Source of the DNA: Chitinophaga sp. Cy-1792
GTDB taxonomy: Bacteria; Bacteroidota; Bacteroidia; Chitinophagales; Chitinophagaceae
DNA: 64,000 bases
Direction: 5' to 3'
NCBI RefSeq assembly: GCF_011752935.1
Contig: NZ_VWWO01000001.1
Location: 2,852,001 to 2,916,000 of the forward strand
Shown here: one piece after another, positions 17,888-26,452 of the stretch
Position numbering within the stretch: the first letter of the stretch is position 1
How the letters are laid out: each line of letters opens with the position of its first letter
Made by a program: the position numbers and the translations under genes
The notes under the pieces: model-generated
What the model was told of the DNA's origin: nothing
Databases searched by the model: none
Seen by the model: only the letters and a program-made list of their open reading frames with translations

Positions 17888-18274
17888 TTTAAAAAGAAAA
17901 ATTCAGAAAAAATGCCGGCAAATACGCCGCCGGCAGGCGACTCAAGTGATTGGAGTACACACAAACGGACTGCTTGCTACCGCAAAGGTCATTCTGGATA
18001 TGCCCGTAAAGGTTGGCCGCCTTTTGTAGCTGGAAATGCGGGAAAATCGCTACAACTATCCATGACCTTCATCCGCATTAACTATACGGTATGTTTAATA
18101 GGATTTGCCATCAGTCAATATGCTATTTTGAGTACCATTATAACCATAGGATCATATAAATGTTTAGTGAATATTTAAGATATTTTATAGATTTATTTTA
18201 ATTTTTTATATGTAAAGAGATGCCAGCCTCTGCTGCTGCAAATTCGTATAGGCAAGGCTGTTAGCATTTATTTT

Positions 18275-18282
18275 TATATTTG
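18275..18282 (+). promoter_or_regulatory. TAnnTTTG -7 box upstream of the MBL-fold gene
   Basis: TATATTTG, 22 bp before the ATG at 18305. A clear -33 TTTG is not seen at the expected distance, so confidence is moderate. Confidence 0.4.
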
Positions 18283-18304
18283 TAGCTGTTTAACCCTACT
18301 CAAA

Positions 18305-19195
18305 ATGAGACTTACAATTACAGGATACTCTACCGCACTGTTCGCCACCTGGTACCTGATCGAGGAATTGGGCGTCCTGTTCGACGCCGGCGACGGACTC
18401 ACCTCTGTTCTCCTGCAGAAGAGTCGTAAAATTAATCATGTATTTATCTCCCATGCCGACAGAGATCATCTCACCGGCTTACTACAGCTCAATCAGCTCA
18501 ATGCCCGTGATGGCTGGCCTGTGATTTATTATCCACGGGATAGTAGTTCCTTCCCGGCGATGGAAGCATTTCTGAAACGGTTTGATGCACATACCGCCGG
18601 CATCCGCTGGCAGCCGGTAGGCCCCGGTGATGAAATCTGGCTCAACGACCACCTGGTAGTGGTGCCCGTTCGTAACGAACACGTCACTACGGAGGAACGG
18701 ATTATCCGCAGTCTCAGCTATAAGGTGATGGAAGTAAAACAAAAAGTAAAACCGGAAATTGCCGCCCTGCCGCCGGAAGAAATCCGCAGCATTATCATGG
18801 CCAGGGGAAAAGCAAATACCACCATAGAAGTGAGGAATACCATCCTGGGATATTCCGGTGATACACCTGTTATTGACCTCCAGCGCTGGGATAATACAGA
18901 TATCCTTATACATGAGGCCACTTTCCTGGGGAGTGAAGATGATATCAAGGTAGTGCCTTATAAAAACAAGCATTCCCGCCTCGAAGAAGTGCTGGCTATG
19001 GTCAGCACGATGAATGTAAAGCAATTGATCCTGGGGCATTTCTCCAGCCGCTATAGTGCCGAACAAATCGATGATGCCATCTGCGAAGGCTGTAAAAAAT
19101 ATAATATCGATATCCCCGTACACCGTATACTACCTGGCGCTACCGCCTGGAATATCCTGCATGCCTTGCCCGTTAATGCCGCCTGCCTGACCTAG
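18305..19195 (+). CDS. Metallo-beta-lactamase fold protein, RNase Z-like
   Basis: 296 aa, no signal peptide. The fold begins at MRLTITGYSTA and LGVLFDAGDG. The first metal motif reads SHADRDHL (H50-A-D52-R-D54-H55), so the second His of the usual HxHxDH is an Asp. Later ligands look intact: VVPVRNEHV, GYSGDTPV, TDILIHEATFLG and LILGHFSSRYS, the last two resembling RNase Z and related phosphodiesterases. A hydrolase of phosphodiesters is most likely, but tRNA 3'-end processing is not established. Single gene with its own promoter box and terminator. Confidence 0.82.
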   Translation: MRLTITGYSTALFATWYLIEELGVLFDAGDGLTSVLLQKSRKINHVFISHADRDHLTGLLQLNQLNARDGWPVIYYPRDSSSFPAMEAFLKRFDAHTAGIRWQPVGPGDEIWLNDHLVVVPVRNEHVTTEERIIRSLSYKVMEVKQKVKPEIAALPPEEIRSIIMARGKANTTIEVRNTILGYSGDTPVIDLQRWDNTDILIHEATFLGSEDDIKVVPYKNKHSRLEEVLAMVSTMNVKQLILGHFSSRYSAEQIDDAICEGCKKYNIDIPVHRILPGATAWNILHALPVNAACLT

Positions 19196-19198
19196 GTG

Positions 19199-19225
19199 GC
19201 GGCTCCACTGCCGTAGGAGATCCGC
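19199..19225 (+). terminator. Hairpin after the MBL-fold gene
   Basis: GCGG-CTCC pairs with GGAG-AT-CCGC (8 bp with a 2-nt bulge) around a 9-nt loop, starting 3 bp after the stop. No T run follows, so function as a terminator is inferred from position. Confidence 0.45.
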
Positions 19226-19330
19226 AGAAGTTATTATCTTTCTATCTTCTCAAATCTAATCTTTAACAATTTCTTACTTATTGATTTTTAATTACTTGTA
19301 TTTAATTTTATGATCTTGTAAAATAATAGT

Positions 19331-19361
19331 TGGAATTCAAACTGTTTTATTTTTAACTTTG
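19331..19361 (+). promoter_or_regulatory. Promoter of the MFS transporter gene
   Basis: TTG at 19331-19333 and TAACTTTG at 19354-19361, 20 bp apart, match the Bacteroidetes -33/-7 pattern. The ATG follows 23 bp later. Confidence 0.55.
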
Positions 19362-19384
19362 TTCCGCTAATTTTTTGAACTACT

Positions 19385-20962
19385 ATGCAACAGCAATCGC
19401 TTGTAGAGTACGGTCCGCGCAGAGTGATTATCACCATCACCGCTGTCGTTTGTGCCTTATTAGAGATCATAGATACCACCATTGTAAACGTGGCGCTGCC
19501 GGATATGAGAGGTAGCCTGGGCGCTACCCTCAACGAAGTAAGCTGGGTGATCACGGCATACTCCCTTGCCAACGTAATCGTAGTACCGATGACCAGCTGG
19601 TTATCGCAGCAATTTGGCCGCCGCAACTACTTTGCGGCCTCTGTCATCCTCTTTACCGTATGTTCTTTCCTCTGTGGTAATGCCACCAATATCTGGGAGC
19701 TGGTTGTTTTCCGCTTCCTGCAAGGACTGGGAGGAGGGGCGTTACTGGTAACGTCACAAACCATCATCACCGAAAGCTGGCCAACAGAAAAGCGTGCCAC
19801 CGCACAGGCGATCTATACCCTCGGGGTAATCGTAGGCCCTACGCTGGGCCCGCCACTGGGTGGGTTTATTATCGATAACTACTCCTGGCCATATATCTTC
19901 TATATCAATATTCCTGTAGGTATTGTTGCTACACTGCTGACCTTGCAGTATGTACGCAGTCCTAAATACGATGAAAAGCGCAGCGCCAGCGAGGTAGACT
20001 GGCTGGGAATCGCACTGCTGGCCATCGGTATTGGTTCCATGCAGTTTGTATTGGAAAAAGGGCAGGAAGAAGACTGGTTTAGCAGTTCCCTGATCGTGAT
20101 ATTGAGTGTAGTAGCGGTTTTCGGGATATTCTTCTTTATATGGCGGCAATGGACTTACAAATACCCTGTGGTAGAATTACGCGTACTGCGCAACGGGAAC
20201 CTTCGTATTGGGGTGATGTTGTCCTTTATCATGGGCTTCGGGTTGTTTGGTTCCACCTTCATTATTCCACTGTATACACAGTCGCTACTCGGCTGGACCG
20301 CTCAGCAATCCGGTATGCTGCAACTGCCCAGCACCATTTTTGTGGCGGTCATGATGCCGGTGGTAGCCATTCTGATCCAGAAAGGCGTACCGCAGAAGTA
20401 CCTCATCGCCATTGGTATGAGCGTGTTCTTTATTTATAGCTTCCTTTCCTATAAGGTCATCGGTCCTGATACCAGCGGGGCAGATTTCTTCTGGGTACTG
20501 ATCATCCGTGGTTTCGGTCTTGGATTGTTGTCTGTACCGGTTAGTACCATGTCGCTGTCTACCTTGAAAGGGAAGGAGATAGGCCAGGGTGCTGCCTTTT
20601 CAGGGATGATGCGCCAGCTGGGAGGTGCCTTCGGGGTGGCATTGATATCTACCTTCGTTACCCGACAGACGGATTACCACCGCAGTACACTGGTAGACCA
20701 CCTGGACGTGAATAATCCGGATGTGATGAACAGGATCGCACAAACTGCTGCGAGTATGCATGCAAAGGGTGCGGATATCGCTACGGCACAACAGAAGGCA
20801 TACGCCCTGATGGATGCCGGTGTCATGAAACAGGCTACTATCCTGTCTTACATGGACGTATTCCTCTGGGTAGGTATTATGTTCCTGGTATGTGTTCCTT
20901 TTGTGCTGTTATTTATTAAGACATCTAAAAATAAAGTAAGTATGGCAGAAGCAGCACACTAA
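19385..20962 (+). CDS. MFS multidrug transporter, DHA2 (EmrB/QacA) family
   Basis: 525 aa with about 14 membrane segments, the length and count of DHA2 drug:H+ antiporters. Motif C-like and motif A-like signatures are visible: LEIIDTTIVNVALPDMRGSL in helix 1, SWLSQQFGRRNYF in the first cytoplasmic loop, and TLGVIVGPTLGPPLGGFI in helix 5. It exports hydrophobic compounds in exchange for protons. No adaptor or channel gene is adjacent. A MarR gene starts 42 bp downstream and a universal stress gene after it, suggesting a stress-linked locus under MarR control. Confidence 0.92.
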   Translation: MQQQSLVEYGPRRVIITITAVVCALLEIIDTTIVNVALPDMRGSLGATLNEVSWVITAYSLANVIVVPMTSWLSQQFGRRNYFAASVILFTVCSFLCGNATNIWELVVFRFLQGLGGGALLVTSQTIITESWPTEKRATAQAIYTLGVIVGPTLGPPLGGFIIDNYSWPYIFYINIPVGIVATLLTLQYVRSPKYDEKRSASEVDWLGIALLAIGIGSMQFVLEKGQEEDWFSSSLIVILSVVAVFGIFFFIWRQWTYKYPVVELRVLRNGNLRIGVMLSFIMGFGLFGSTFIIPLYTQSLLGWTAQQSGMLQLPSTIFVAVMMPVVAILIQKGVPQKYLIAIGMSVFFIYSFLSYKVIGPDTSGADFFWVLIIRGFGLGLLSVPVSTMSLSTLKGKEIGQGAAFSGMMRQLGGAFGVALISTFVTRQTDYHRSTLVDHLDVNNPDVMNRIAQTAASMHAKGADIATAQQKAYALMDAGVMKQATILSYMDVFLWVGIMFLVCVPFVLLFIKTSKNKVSMAEAAH

Positions 20963-20970
20963 TAGTCAGT

Positions 20971-20999
20971 GGTTGCAACCGTCTAATGCAATATATTTG
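20971..20999 (+). promoter_or_regulatory. Promoter and dyads before the MarR-USP pair
   Basis: GGTTGCAACC (20971-20980) is a perfect palindrome containing a TTG -33 candidate; TATATTTG at 20992-20999 is the -7 box, 16 bp after that TTG. TTGCA at 20973 and TGCAA at 20987 form a wider inverted repeat. These are candidate sites for the MarR product itself. Confidence 0.5.
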
Positions 21000-21004
21000 T
21001 TTGC

Positions 21005-21454
21005 ATGAAACCTGATAAAAATATAGCAGAACTGGCCCGTGAGCTGGCGTTTGAAATGGCAGATCTGCGTTTCAAACTCCGCCGCGTACTACAGGTGAAA
21101 ATCAAGGAAAATAACTGGGAGATCAGCTTTGAAGTACTGGAGATCCTGGGTGTACTGTACCGCAAAGATGGCATGAACCAACAGGAGATAGCAGATGAGC
21201 TGGTAAAGGATAAATCCAGCATCACCTATCTCATCGACAATGCAGAGAAAAAAGAATTGGTAGAAAGAACCGAAGACCAGAACGACAGACGGAACAAACT
21301 TATTTTTCTTACAGAAAAAGGTAGAAGTCTGATACTGAAACTAAATCCCTGGGCGGTAGACATTTATGAAAAAGCCACACAGCACCTTGCTTACGAAGAA
21401 GTACACCAGGCGCTGACTGTAGCCCGTAAAATGAACGAAAATCTGAAAAAATAG
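21005..21454 (+). CDS. MarR family transcriptional regulator
   Basis: 149 aa. Helix-turn-helix region GMNQQEIADELVKDKSSITY followed by LIDNAEKKELVERTEDQNDR, with the D-x-R wing motif (DRRNK) and KLIFLTEKGRSL. It sits between an MFS drug exporter (42 bp upstream) and a universal stress protein (1 bp downstream). The arrangement suggests that it represses its own operon and perhaps the exporter, releasing on binding a toxic compound. A candidate operator overlaps its promoter. Confidence 0.9.
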   Translation: MKPDKNIAELARELAFEMADLRFKLRRVLQVKIKENNWEISFEVLEILGVLYRKDGMNQQEIADELVKDKSSITYLIDNAEKKELVERTEDQNDRRNKLIFLTEKGRSLILKLNPWAVDIYEKATQHLAYEEVHQALTVARKMNENLKK

Positions 21455-21455
21455 T

Positions 21456-22292
21456 ATGAAAACATTACTGATTCCTGTAGATGCAAGCACTACCAACCCG
21501 GCGTTGGTGAATTTCGCAGCAGAGTGGATCAAGAAATATCAGTACGAGAGAGTGGTCATGCTGCAATCCCTTTACGAGAACGTGTTTGACGCCATGGCGA
21601 TGTCTGCGGATTACGCTGCGGTAAACCAGGACGTGATTGCAAAACGAAGGGAGGACGTGATGTGGAAACTCAATGACCTGGCACAGGCGATGCAAAAGCT
21701 GATCGGTGAGAAAGTAGAGGTGACCATGGCCTGGAGCGAATTGCCACTGCTCCGCGCCGTAGTTGATGCCGTGCGTGCCGAGCGCCCGCAGCTCATCATG
21801 CTCGAAAACCAGAATGGCGAAGACCCTATCAGCGAACAGGTGATCCCTATCGCTAAAGCGAGTCCGGTACGTGTACTGGTAGTACCTTCCGGTATGGCAT
21901 GGCAGCCGGTGGAGAAGGCCCTGATACCTGTCGATTTCACCGCGCTGAAAACGATAGATAAAATGCATCACCTCAAACAGTCGCCGCTATGGGTGCCAAC
22001 GGAGGTAACGGTGCTGAACATCGATGCAAGGCAGCACTATCTCACGCCGGATGAAACCTTTAATACCGCTATCGCCAAACTGAAAACTTATCTCGAAGGA
22101 TATAATTATAAAATTGAGTTCAGAGATGATGAAGATATCATCGGCGGAATTATCCGTTATGCGGATGAAAACAAGGTACAGCTGATCATCGCACTGCCAG
22201 GGCGGCATAGCTTCCTGTATACGCTCACTCATAAAAGTATTTCTGAAGGCATTTACAAGGCGGCAAATCTGCCGGTAATGATATTGAAGTAA
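21456..22292 (+). CDS. Universal stress protein, tandem UspA domains
   Basis: 278 aa, twice the length of a single UspA domain. The N-terminal copy opens with MKTLLIPVDASTTNPALVNF and ends at VRVLVVPSGMAW; the second opens with VEKALIPVDFTALKT and ends with LTHKSISEGIYKAANLPVMI. The ATP-binding G-2x-G-9x-G-S/T motif is not evident in either copy, so it is probably a non-ATP-binding type. Translationally adjacent to the MarR gene. Role in stress survival is general for the family; the trigger here is unknown. Confidence 0.88.
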   Translation: MKTLLIPVDASTTNPALVNFAAEWIKKYQYERVVMLQSLYENVFDAMAMSADYAAVNQDVIAKRREDVMWKLNDLAQAMQKLIGEKVEVTMAWSELPLLRAVVDAVRAERPQLIMLENQNGEDPISEQVIPIAKASPVRVLVVPSGMAWQPVEKALIPVDFTALKTIDKMHHLKQSPLWVPTEVTVLNIDARQHYLTPDETFNTAIAKLKTYLEGYNYKIEFRDDEDIIGGIIRYADENKVQLIIALPGRHSFLYTLTHKSISEGIYKAANLPVMILK

Positions 22293-22319
22293 CAGCGTTA
22301 CTGAAAAACTATATACACT

Positions 22320-22352
22320 AAGGGCTGTCTCTACGTTGTAGAGGCAGCCCTT
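22320..22352 (+). terminator. Terminator after the universal stress gene
   Basis: A 15-bp stem (22320-22334 with 22338-22352, one G-U pair) with a 3-nt loop GTT, followed by TTTT after a short gap. The rest of the 392-bp gap up to 22684 shows only a possible TAATTTTG -7 box at 22658-22665 for the next gene. Confidence 0.7.
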
Positions 22353-22684
22353 GCCTTTTGTTAGTTTTTATATGTGGCCATCTATAGTGTTTTTTGGGGA
22401 CAAAAACGGACGGCATTGAAGTTACAAACGTAAAAATGGTTAATTGAGGGCAAAGCCCATTGAAGGGATCATACGCATCATAAAAATAGGAATAGACACA
22501 GGACGAAAACGGATTTCGTAGAGTCATAAGTGTTAGTGCAAAGCTATATTGTTGAGCTGCTGAATGTTACGTGGAAATCACCCGTTTTATCACCGGAAAA
22601 ACACGGTGATTTTATCGGGCTGTCGGTTTTGTTCTATTTTCCGGGTTGCGGTGCCGGTAATTTTGAAGAAAAAAAAGAACAGCT

Positions 22685-23530
22685 ATGATCGCAATTACCG
22701 GCGCAAACGGCCAGCTTGGCCAGGCCACCATCCAGCAACTTGTTAAATTAGTAAACCCTTCCGGTATCATCGCCATCGTGCGCGATGCAGCCAAAATCGA
22801 TGCCGGTAGCGGTATCCGGGTGAGGGTTGCCGATTACGACGACTATACCTCCCTTGTGATAGCATTTCAGGGAGTAGATACCCTGCTACAGATCTCCAGC
22901 GCCGCCTACGGTGATGCTGCCACCATCCAGGAGGGCAATGTGGTGAAAGCTGCGGTGGAAGCAGGCGTTAAGCGGATCGTATATACGAGTACCCTGCGCC
23001 CGGCTGCTGAAGCAGCTTTCATGGCAGGGAAAACCTGCTGGCTCACCGAAGCTGCCATTAAGAATAGCGGCATGGATTATGTCATTTTCCGCAACAGCAT
23101 GTACCTGGAAACCATTCCGCTGTTCATAGGAGAGGCGATGGCTACCGCCCAGATCCGCTATCCTGGCGGCAACGGCGCCATCAGTTTTGTTGGCCGTAAT
23201 GATATCGGAGCAGCCCTGGCGAAAGTGCTCAGCCATCCGCATATTAAAAATGAAGTATATGAAATTACCGGCGACAAAGCCTGGTCTTTTGCAGATATTG
23301 CCCGTATACTGGGAGAAGAAAGGCAGGTAACCGGTACTTACGACAGTATCACTGACGCCAGTTTCAGGGACGAACTCACCGGTTATGGTATGCCGCCGGA
23401 AGCAGTGGATTTCTACAGCAGCATGGCCGACAGTATCCGCGGCCAGGAATTTAGCCATACGGATGCACGATGGCAGCAACTGCTGGACCGACCTACCATT
23501 GATCTGCGTGCATTCCTTAGCGAAATATAA
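22685..23530 (+). CDS. NAD(P)H-binding SDR, NmrA/quinone oxidoreductase 2-like
   Basis: 281 aa. N-terminal dinucleotide motif ITGANGQLGQATIQ (TGxxGxxG), then VADYDDYTSLVIAFQGVDTLL and VKRIVYTSTLRPA, typical of the atypical SDR family that includes E. coli QorB (NADPH:quinone oxidoreductase 2) and NmrA. No catalytic Tyr-x-x-x-Lys is obvious, as in that family. QorB relatives reduce quinones; other members are redox sensors, so the exact role is open. Single gene, with a hairpin directly after it. Confidence 0.85.
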   Translation: MIAITGANGQLGQATIQQLVKLVNPSGIIAIVRDAAKIDAGSGIRVRVADYDDYTSLVIAFQGVDTLLQISSAAYGDAATIQEGNVVKAAVEAGVKRIVYTSTLRPAAEAAFMAGKTCWLTEAAIKNSGMDYVIFRNSMYLETIPLFIGEAMATAQIRYPGGNGAISFVGRNDIGAALAKVLSHPHIKNEVYEITGDKAWSFADIARILGEERQVTGTYDSITDASFRDELTGYGMPPEAVDFYSSMADSIRGQEFSHTDARWQQLLDRPTIDLRAFLSEI

Positions 23531-23539
23531 TGTTGTTGA

Positions 23540-23565
23540 CTTCCCGCTGCACTTGTAGCGGGAAG
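23540..23565 (+). terminator. Hairpin after the NmrA-like gene
   Basis: CTTCCCGCT at 23540-23548 pairs with AGCGGGAAG at 23557-23565 around an 8-nt loop, 9 bp after the stop region. Followed by TT then A-rich sequence, so a weak classical terminator. Confidence 0.55.
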
Positions 23566-23653
23566 CTTAAAATAATTCTGCAAAATTTGAAAAAATGCTA
23601 TTGCAATCTCAAAAAAATGCTCACTTTTGCTACTCGATTTCAATAGTATAAAA

Positions 23654-24607
23654 ATGCGGTTCCTAGTACCTCTGCTAGTCGGTATATGTGTTGCTACCGG
23701 TAGCTATGCCCAGACAGATATTGTGTTGAAGAAAAAGGCGGTGGGTGATTCTGTGCTTTCCACTACACGTGAGTTAATCCTCCCAGAGCCTTTCAACGGA
23801 CAAAAAGCTTTACTGGCCCTCTTTCCGGGGCGTCATTATAATCTTCCCGGATCATATAAGAATGAGATGATCAACTGGTCTTGCCCACGTTGTAAAGTCC
23901 AGAATTACAAGGATGTCAATGAAGACGGCCCTGCAGCATTTCCATTTGCGAATGGTACTGCCACGCGCCTGATGAACATCATGGATTTCAAAGACTCAAC
24001 AGGGCTGGAGTATAAAGTGATCAGCTTTAACCATAGTGAGTTTGATGAAGACGGTATCCAGGTTTCCCGCTTTACCGGTGGTTTACTCGGACTCGCAAAA
24101 TTCGTCAAAACGGATGCAGGTTGGAAATTACGGATGTATGCGCCCGCAATAGCGGCTTATGGCGCATTTTCACAATGCCCGACACCTACGCCCATTCAGA
24201 TAGGCCAGGACCAGTATGCATTTATGATGCGCCATGCCAATGGCGGCCCTGGTGGTCCTTTCTTTACTGACTACTACATGATTGCCGGTAATAACGGTAC
24301 CTACCAGCAGGTAATGGCTGCCTTCGGGTCTGAGAAAACCCAGGGAGATCCTGAAGAAGGAAACTATTCCTCCTGGACCAGCACTTACGCGGTGCCTGCC
24401 AGCGAAAAGAAGTTCTTCCGTGATGTACTGGTTACCCTTAAAGGGAATTATGACCTGAGAGATATAGCAGGTTTTAGCACAGATGTGCAGGCTAAAATGA
24501 AGAAAGCCGGTAAGAAGGCAGGTAAGTTTGTACTCGTGGAGCGTTATGTATTTAAAGGCGCCAAAGGCTATGAATTGCAGCCTGATTCACAGCTGAAACT
24601 GAATTAA
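23654..24607 (+). CDS. Secreted protein of unknown function
   Basis: 317 aa from the ATG at 23654, with a signal peptide (MRFLVPLLVGICVATGSYA, then QTD). I recognise no domain. Visible features are a CPRCK pair of cysteines at about 80-83 in a SCPRCKVQNYKDVNEDG context, a Gly/Pro-rich HANGGPGGPFFTDYY segment, and a Lys-rich C-terminus. The frame is open nine codons further upstream to a TTG, which is not used because the signal peptide starts at the ATG. Single gene, ending at a double hairpin shared with the convergent barrel protein. Confidence 0.7.
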   Translation: MRFLVPLLVGICVATGSYAQTDIVLKKKAVGDSVLSTTRELILPEPFNGQKALLALFPGRHYNLPGSYKNEMINWSCPRCKVQNYKDVNEDGPAAFPFANGTATRLMNIMDFKDSTGLEYKVISFNHSEFDEDGIQVSRFTGGLLGLAKFVKTDAGWKLRMYAPAIAAYGAFSQCPTPTPIQIGQDQYAFMMRHANGGPGGPFFTDYYMIAGNNGTYQQVMAAFGSEKTQGDPEEGNYSSWTSTYAVPASEKKFFRDVLVTLKGNYDLRDIAGFSTDVQAKMKKAGKKAGKFVLVERYVFKGAKGYELQPDSQLKLN

Positions 24608-24620
24608 AATACCTTTTTCT

Positions 24621-24702
24621 CCCGGGTTTATCGCACAGCCTCCTGCCGTGAGATAAACCCGGGAACAGTCTCCCAGCCGAAGGCTGGGAGACTGTTCCCG
24701 GG
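24621..24702. terminator. Two hairpins sharing a CCCGGG arm between convergent genes
   Basis: Hairpin A pairs 24621-24632 with 24652-24663 (12 bp, extended by CAC/GTG inside). Hairpin B pairs 24658-24678 with 24682-24702 (21 bp, loop GAA; reads CC-TTCG-G on the minus strand). The palindromic CCCGGG at 24658-24663 serves both. Read from the minus-strand gene, B comes first with a UUCG-type tip. Confidence 0.75.
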
Positions 24703-24762
24703 AAAATAAAGTGCAAAAAATATAATGCAGGCATATCTGCCAATCATCTGCCGAAGGCAAAA

Positions 24763-25356
24763 TTATTTAATCTCCACACTTAACCCCACCTGCAGCTGCT
24801 GCGTTTTCCAATCGTACCTGTCGTCGATATCATTGATGTCTGTCAGGCCCTGCACATATCTGCCGAAGAAAGTTACTTTACTCACTTTATAGCTCACGCC
24901 ACCAACAACTGCCGCATTAGGACGTTTGAAGGCATCTTTTCCATACATCAGCAGGCTTTCGTTGCTGTAGAAAAGGTAGCTGAACTCCGGACCTGCATCG
25001 ATGGTAAATCGTGGAGTAATATTATATCTTAATAAAAGCGGGATACTGAAGTAGTTCAGCTTGATATGCCGGCTACCATCAGGATTATTGTTATTTATAT
25101 ATTTGGCTGAGAAGTCGCCATCTTTGGTAGCAGTATTCTGCGTATAGAGCAATTCAGGCTGCAGACTGAAGAGTTCGGAGATCTTCCATGTCCCGTATAC
25201 TCCCAGCTCTATCCCGGGAGTGAAGGCAGGCTTAATACCTTCGCCGGTAACTTTAAAGAAGTTCGCATCCGCTTTGGCACCGATATGAAACTGCGCATTC
25301 GCCTTATAGCCGGCACTTGTTGCCAGTAAAAAGGCTAATAGTAACTTTTTACTCAT
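24763..25356 (-). CDS. Outer-membrane beta-barrel protein (porin-like, PorT family type)
   Basis: 197 aa with a signal peptide (MSKKLLLAFLLATSAGYKANA, then QFH). The mature part alternates hydrophobic and polar residues in strands ending in aromatic residues, e.g. FHIGAKADANFFKV, LFSLQPELLYTQNTA, YFSIPLLLRYNITPRFTIDA and a final QQLQVGLSVEIK, the pattern of the small Bacteroidetes outer-membrane barrel family. Such proteins are structural or of unknown function. Divergent from the dehydrogenase gene at 25555. Confidence 0.83.
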   Translation of the reverse strand: MSKKLLLAFLLATSAGYKANAQFHIGAKADANFFKVTGEGIKPAFTPGIELGVYGTWKISELFSLQPELLYTQNTATKDGDFSAKYINNNNPDGSRHIKLNYFSIPLLLRYNITPRFTIDAGPEFSYLFYSNESLLMYGKDAFKRPNAAVVGGVSYKVSKVTFFGRYVQGLTDINDIDDRYDWKTQQLQVGLSVEIK

Positions 25357-25554
25357 ATAATATTGGTGTTTTTAATAGGCATATTGAACACAAGCATAAT
25401 AACTGTAATTCACTATCTGTATCAGTAATAGATAAAGGAGGTGATTTTAACCATTACAGCAAGAATTCCCTCGTCCAGTTTTTTGAGAAAAAGGCTATCC
25501 TGAACAATTTGTTATCTTTATTTTTTAATTCAGCAGGAATAAATAAACAGATAT

Positions 25555-26406
25555 ATGATAGCATTCTTAGGTATGGGCCTGCTTGGCTCTAATTTCGTGA
25601 AGGCATTACTGAAGAAAGGTGAAACGGTACAGGTTTGGAACAGGACGGCGTCAAAGGCCAAAGCACTGGAGGCTGACGGAGCGAAGGCATTCGAATCAGT
25701 TGCAGATGCGGTTCGCGGGGCAGACAGGGTGCATATCGTAGTTAAAGACGATGCCGCCGTTGAAGAAGTACTGGCAGCTGCATTACCTGGTTTACAACCC
25801 GGTGCCATCATCATCGACCATACCACCACTTCTGCCGAAGGCGCTATTGCCAGAACAAATGCCTGGAAAGATAAAGGTTTTACCTACCTCCATGCACCTG
25901 TATTCATGGGCCCTGCCAATGCGCTGGACAGCACCGGCTATATGCTGCTTTCCGGTGATCAGGCCCTGATCACCAAAATGGAGCCTGTACTGGCGCCTAT
26001 GACAGGCAAAGTGCTGAACCTCGGCCCTGTAGATGGTCGCGCGGCCAGCCTCAAACTGATTGGTAACCTCTTCCTGGTAACCTTTACCGCCGGACTCGTA
26101 GATACCTTCGCTCTGGCCAAATCCCTCGATGTTCCTGTAACGGATGTGGCTAACCTCTTTTCGCAGTGGAACCCTGCCGGTGCGTTGCCGCTACGTATCC
26201 AGCGTGTTACCGGTGGCGACTACAGCAAACCTTCCTGGGAACTCAACATGGCAAGAAAAGATACCCAGCTGTTCATGAATGCCACTGAAAAAGCAGGTAA
26301 TGAACTGCATATCATCCCTGCCATCGCAGCCCTGATGGATGCCTATATCGCCAAAGGCCATGGCAACGAAGACTGGACCGTAATCGGCAGCGATACTGTT
26401 AAATAA
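25555..26406 (+). CDS. NAD(P)-dependent beta-hydroxyacid dehydrogenase-like oxidoreductase
   Basis: 283 aa. Rossmann motif MIAFLGMGLLGSNFVKALLK (GxGxxG) with VWNRTASKAKAL, whose Arg after strand 2 suggests NADP preference, then the substrate signature region IIIDHTTTSAEGA and VFMGPANALDSTGYML, and the catalytic-lysine helix ASLKLIGNLFLV. This order is that of the 3-hydroxyisobutyrate/6-phosphogluconate dehydrogenase superfamily, including glyoxylate/succinic semialdehyde reductases. Substrate is not predictable. The antiporter gene starts 46 bp downstream. Confidence 0.9.
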   Translation: MIAFLGMGLLGSNFVKALLKKGETVQVWNRTASKAKALEADGAKAFESVADAVRGADRVHIVVKDDAAVEEVLAAALPGLQPGAIIIDHTTTSAEGAIARTNAWKDKGFTYLHAPVFMGPANALDSTGYMLLSGDQALITKMEPVLAPMTGKVLNLGPVDGRAASLKLIGNLFLVTFTAGLVDTFALAKSLDVPVTDVANLFSQWNPAGALPLRIQRVTGGDYSKPSWELNMARKDTQLFMNATEKAGNELHIIPAIAALMDAYIAKGHGNEDWTVIGSDTVK

Positions 26407-26452
26407 CAGGATCAATGGCGGGTAACTATCCTTCACCCTAACCCACGATCAT

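Noticed and set aside
17912..18178. 88-codon open frame after the Gfo/Idh/MocA gene
   Set aside because: Composition is unlike the neighbours, and no motif or initiation context supports it.
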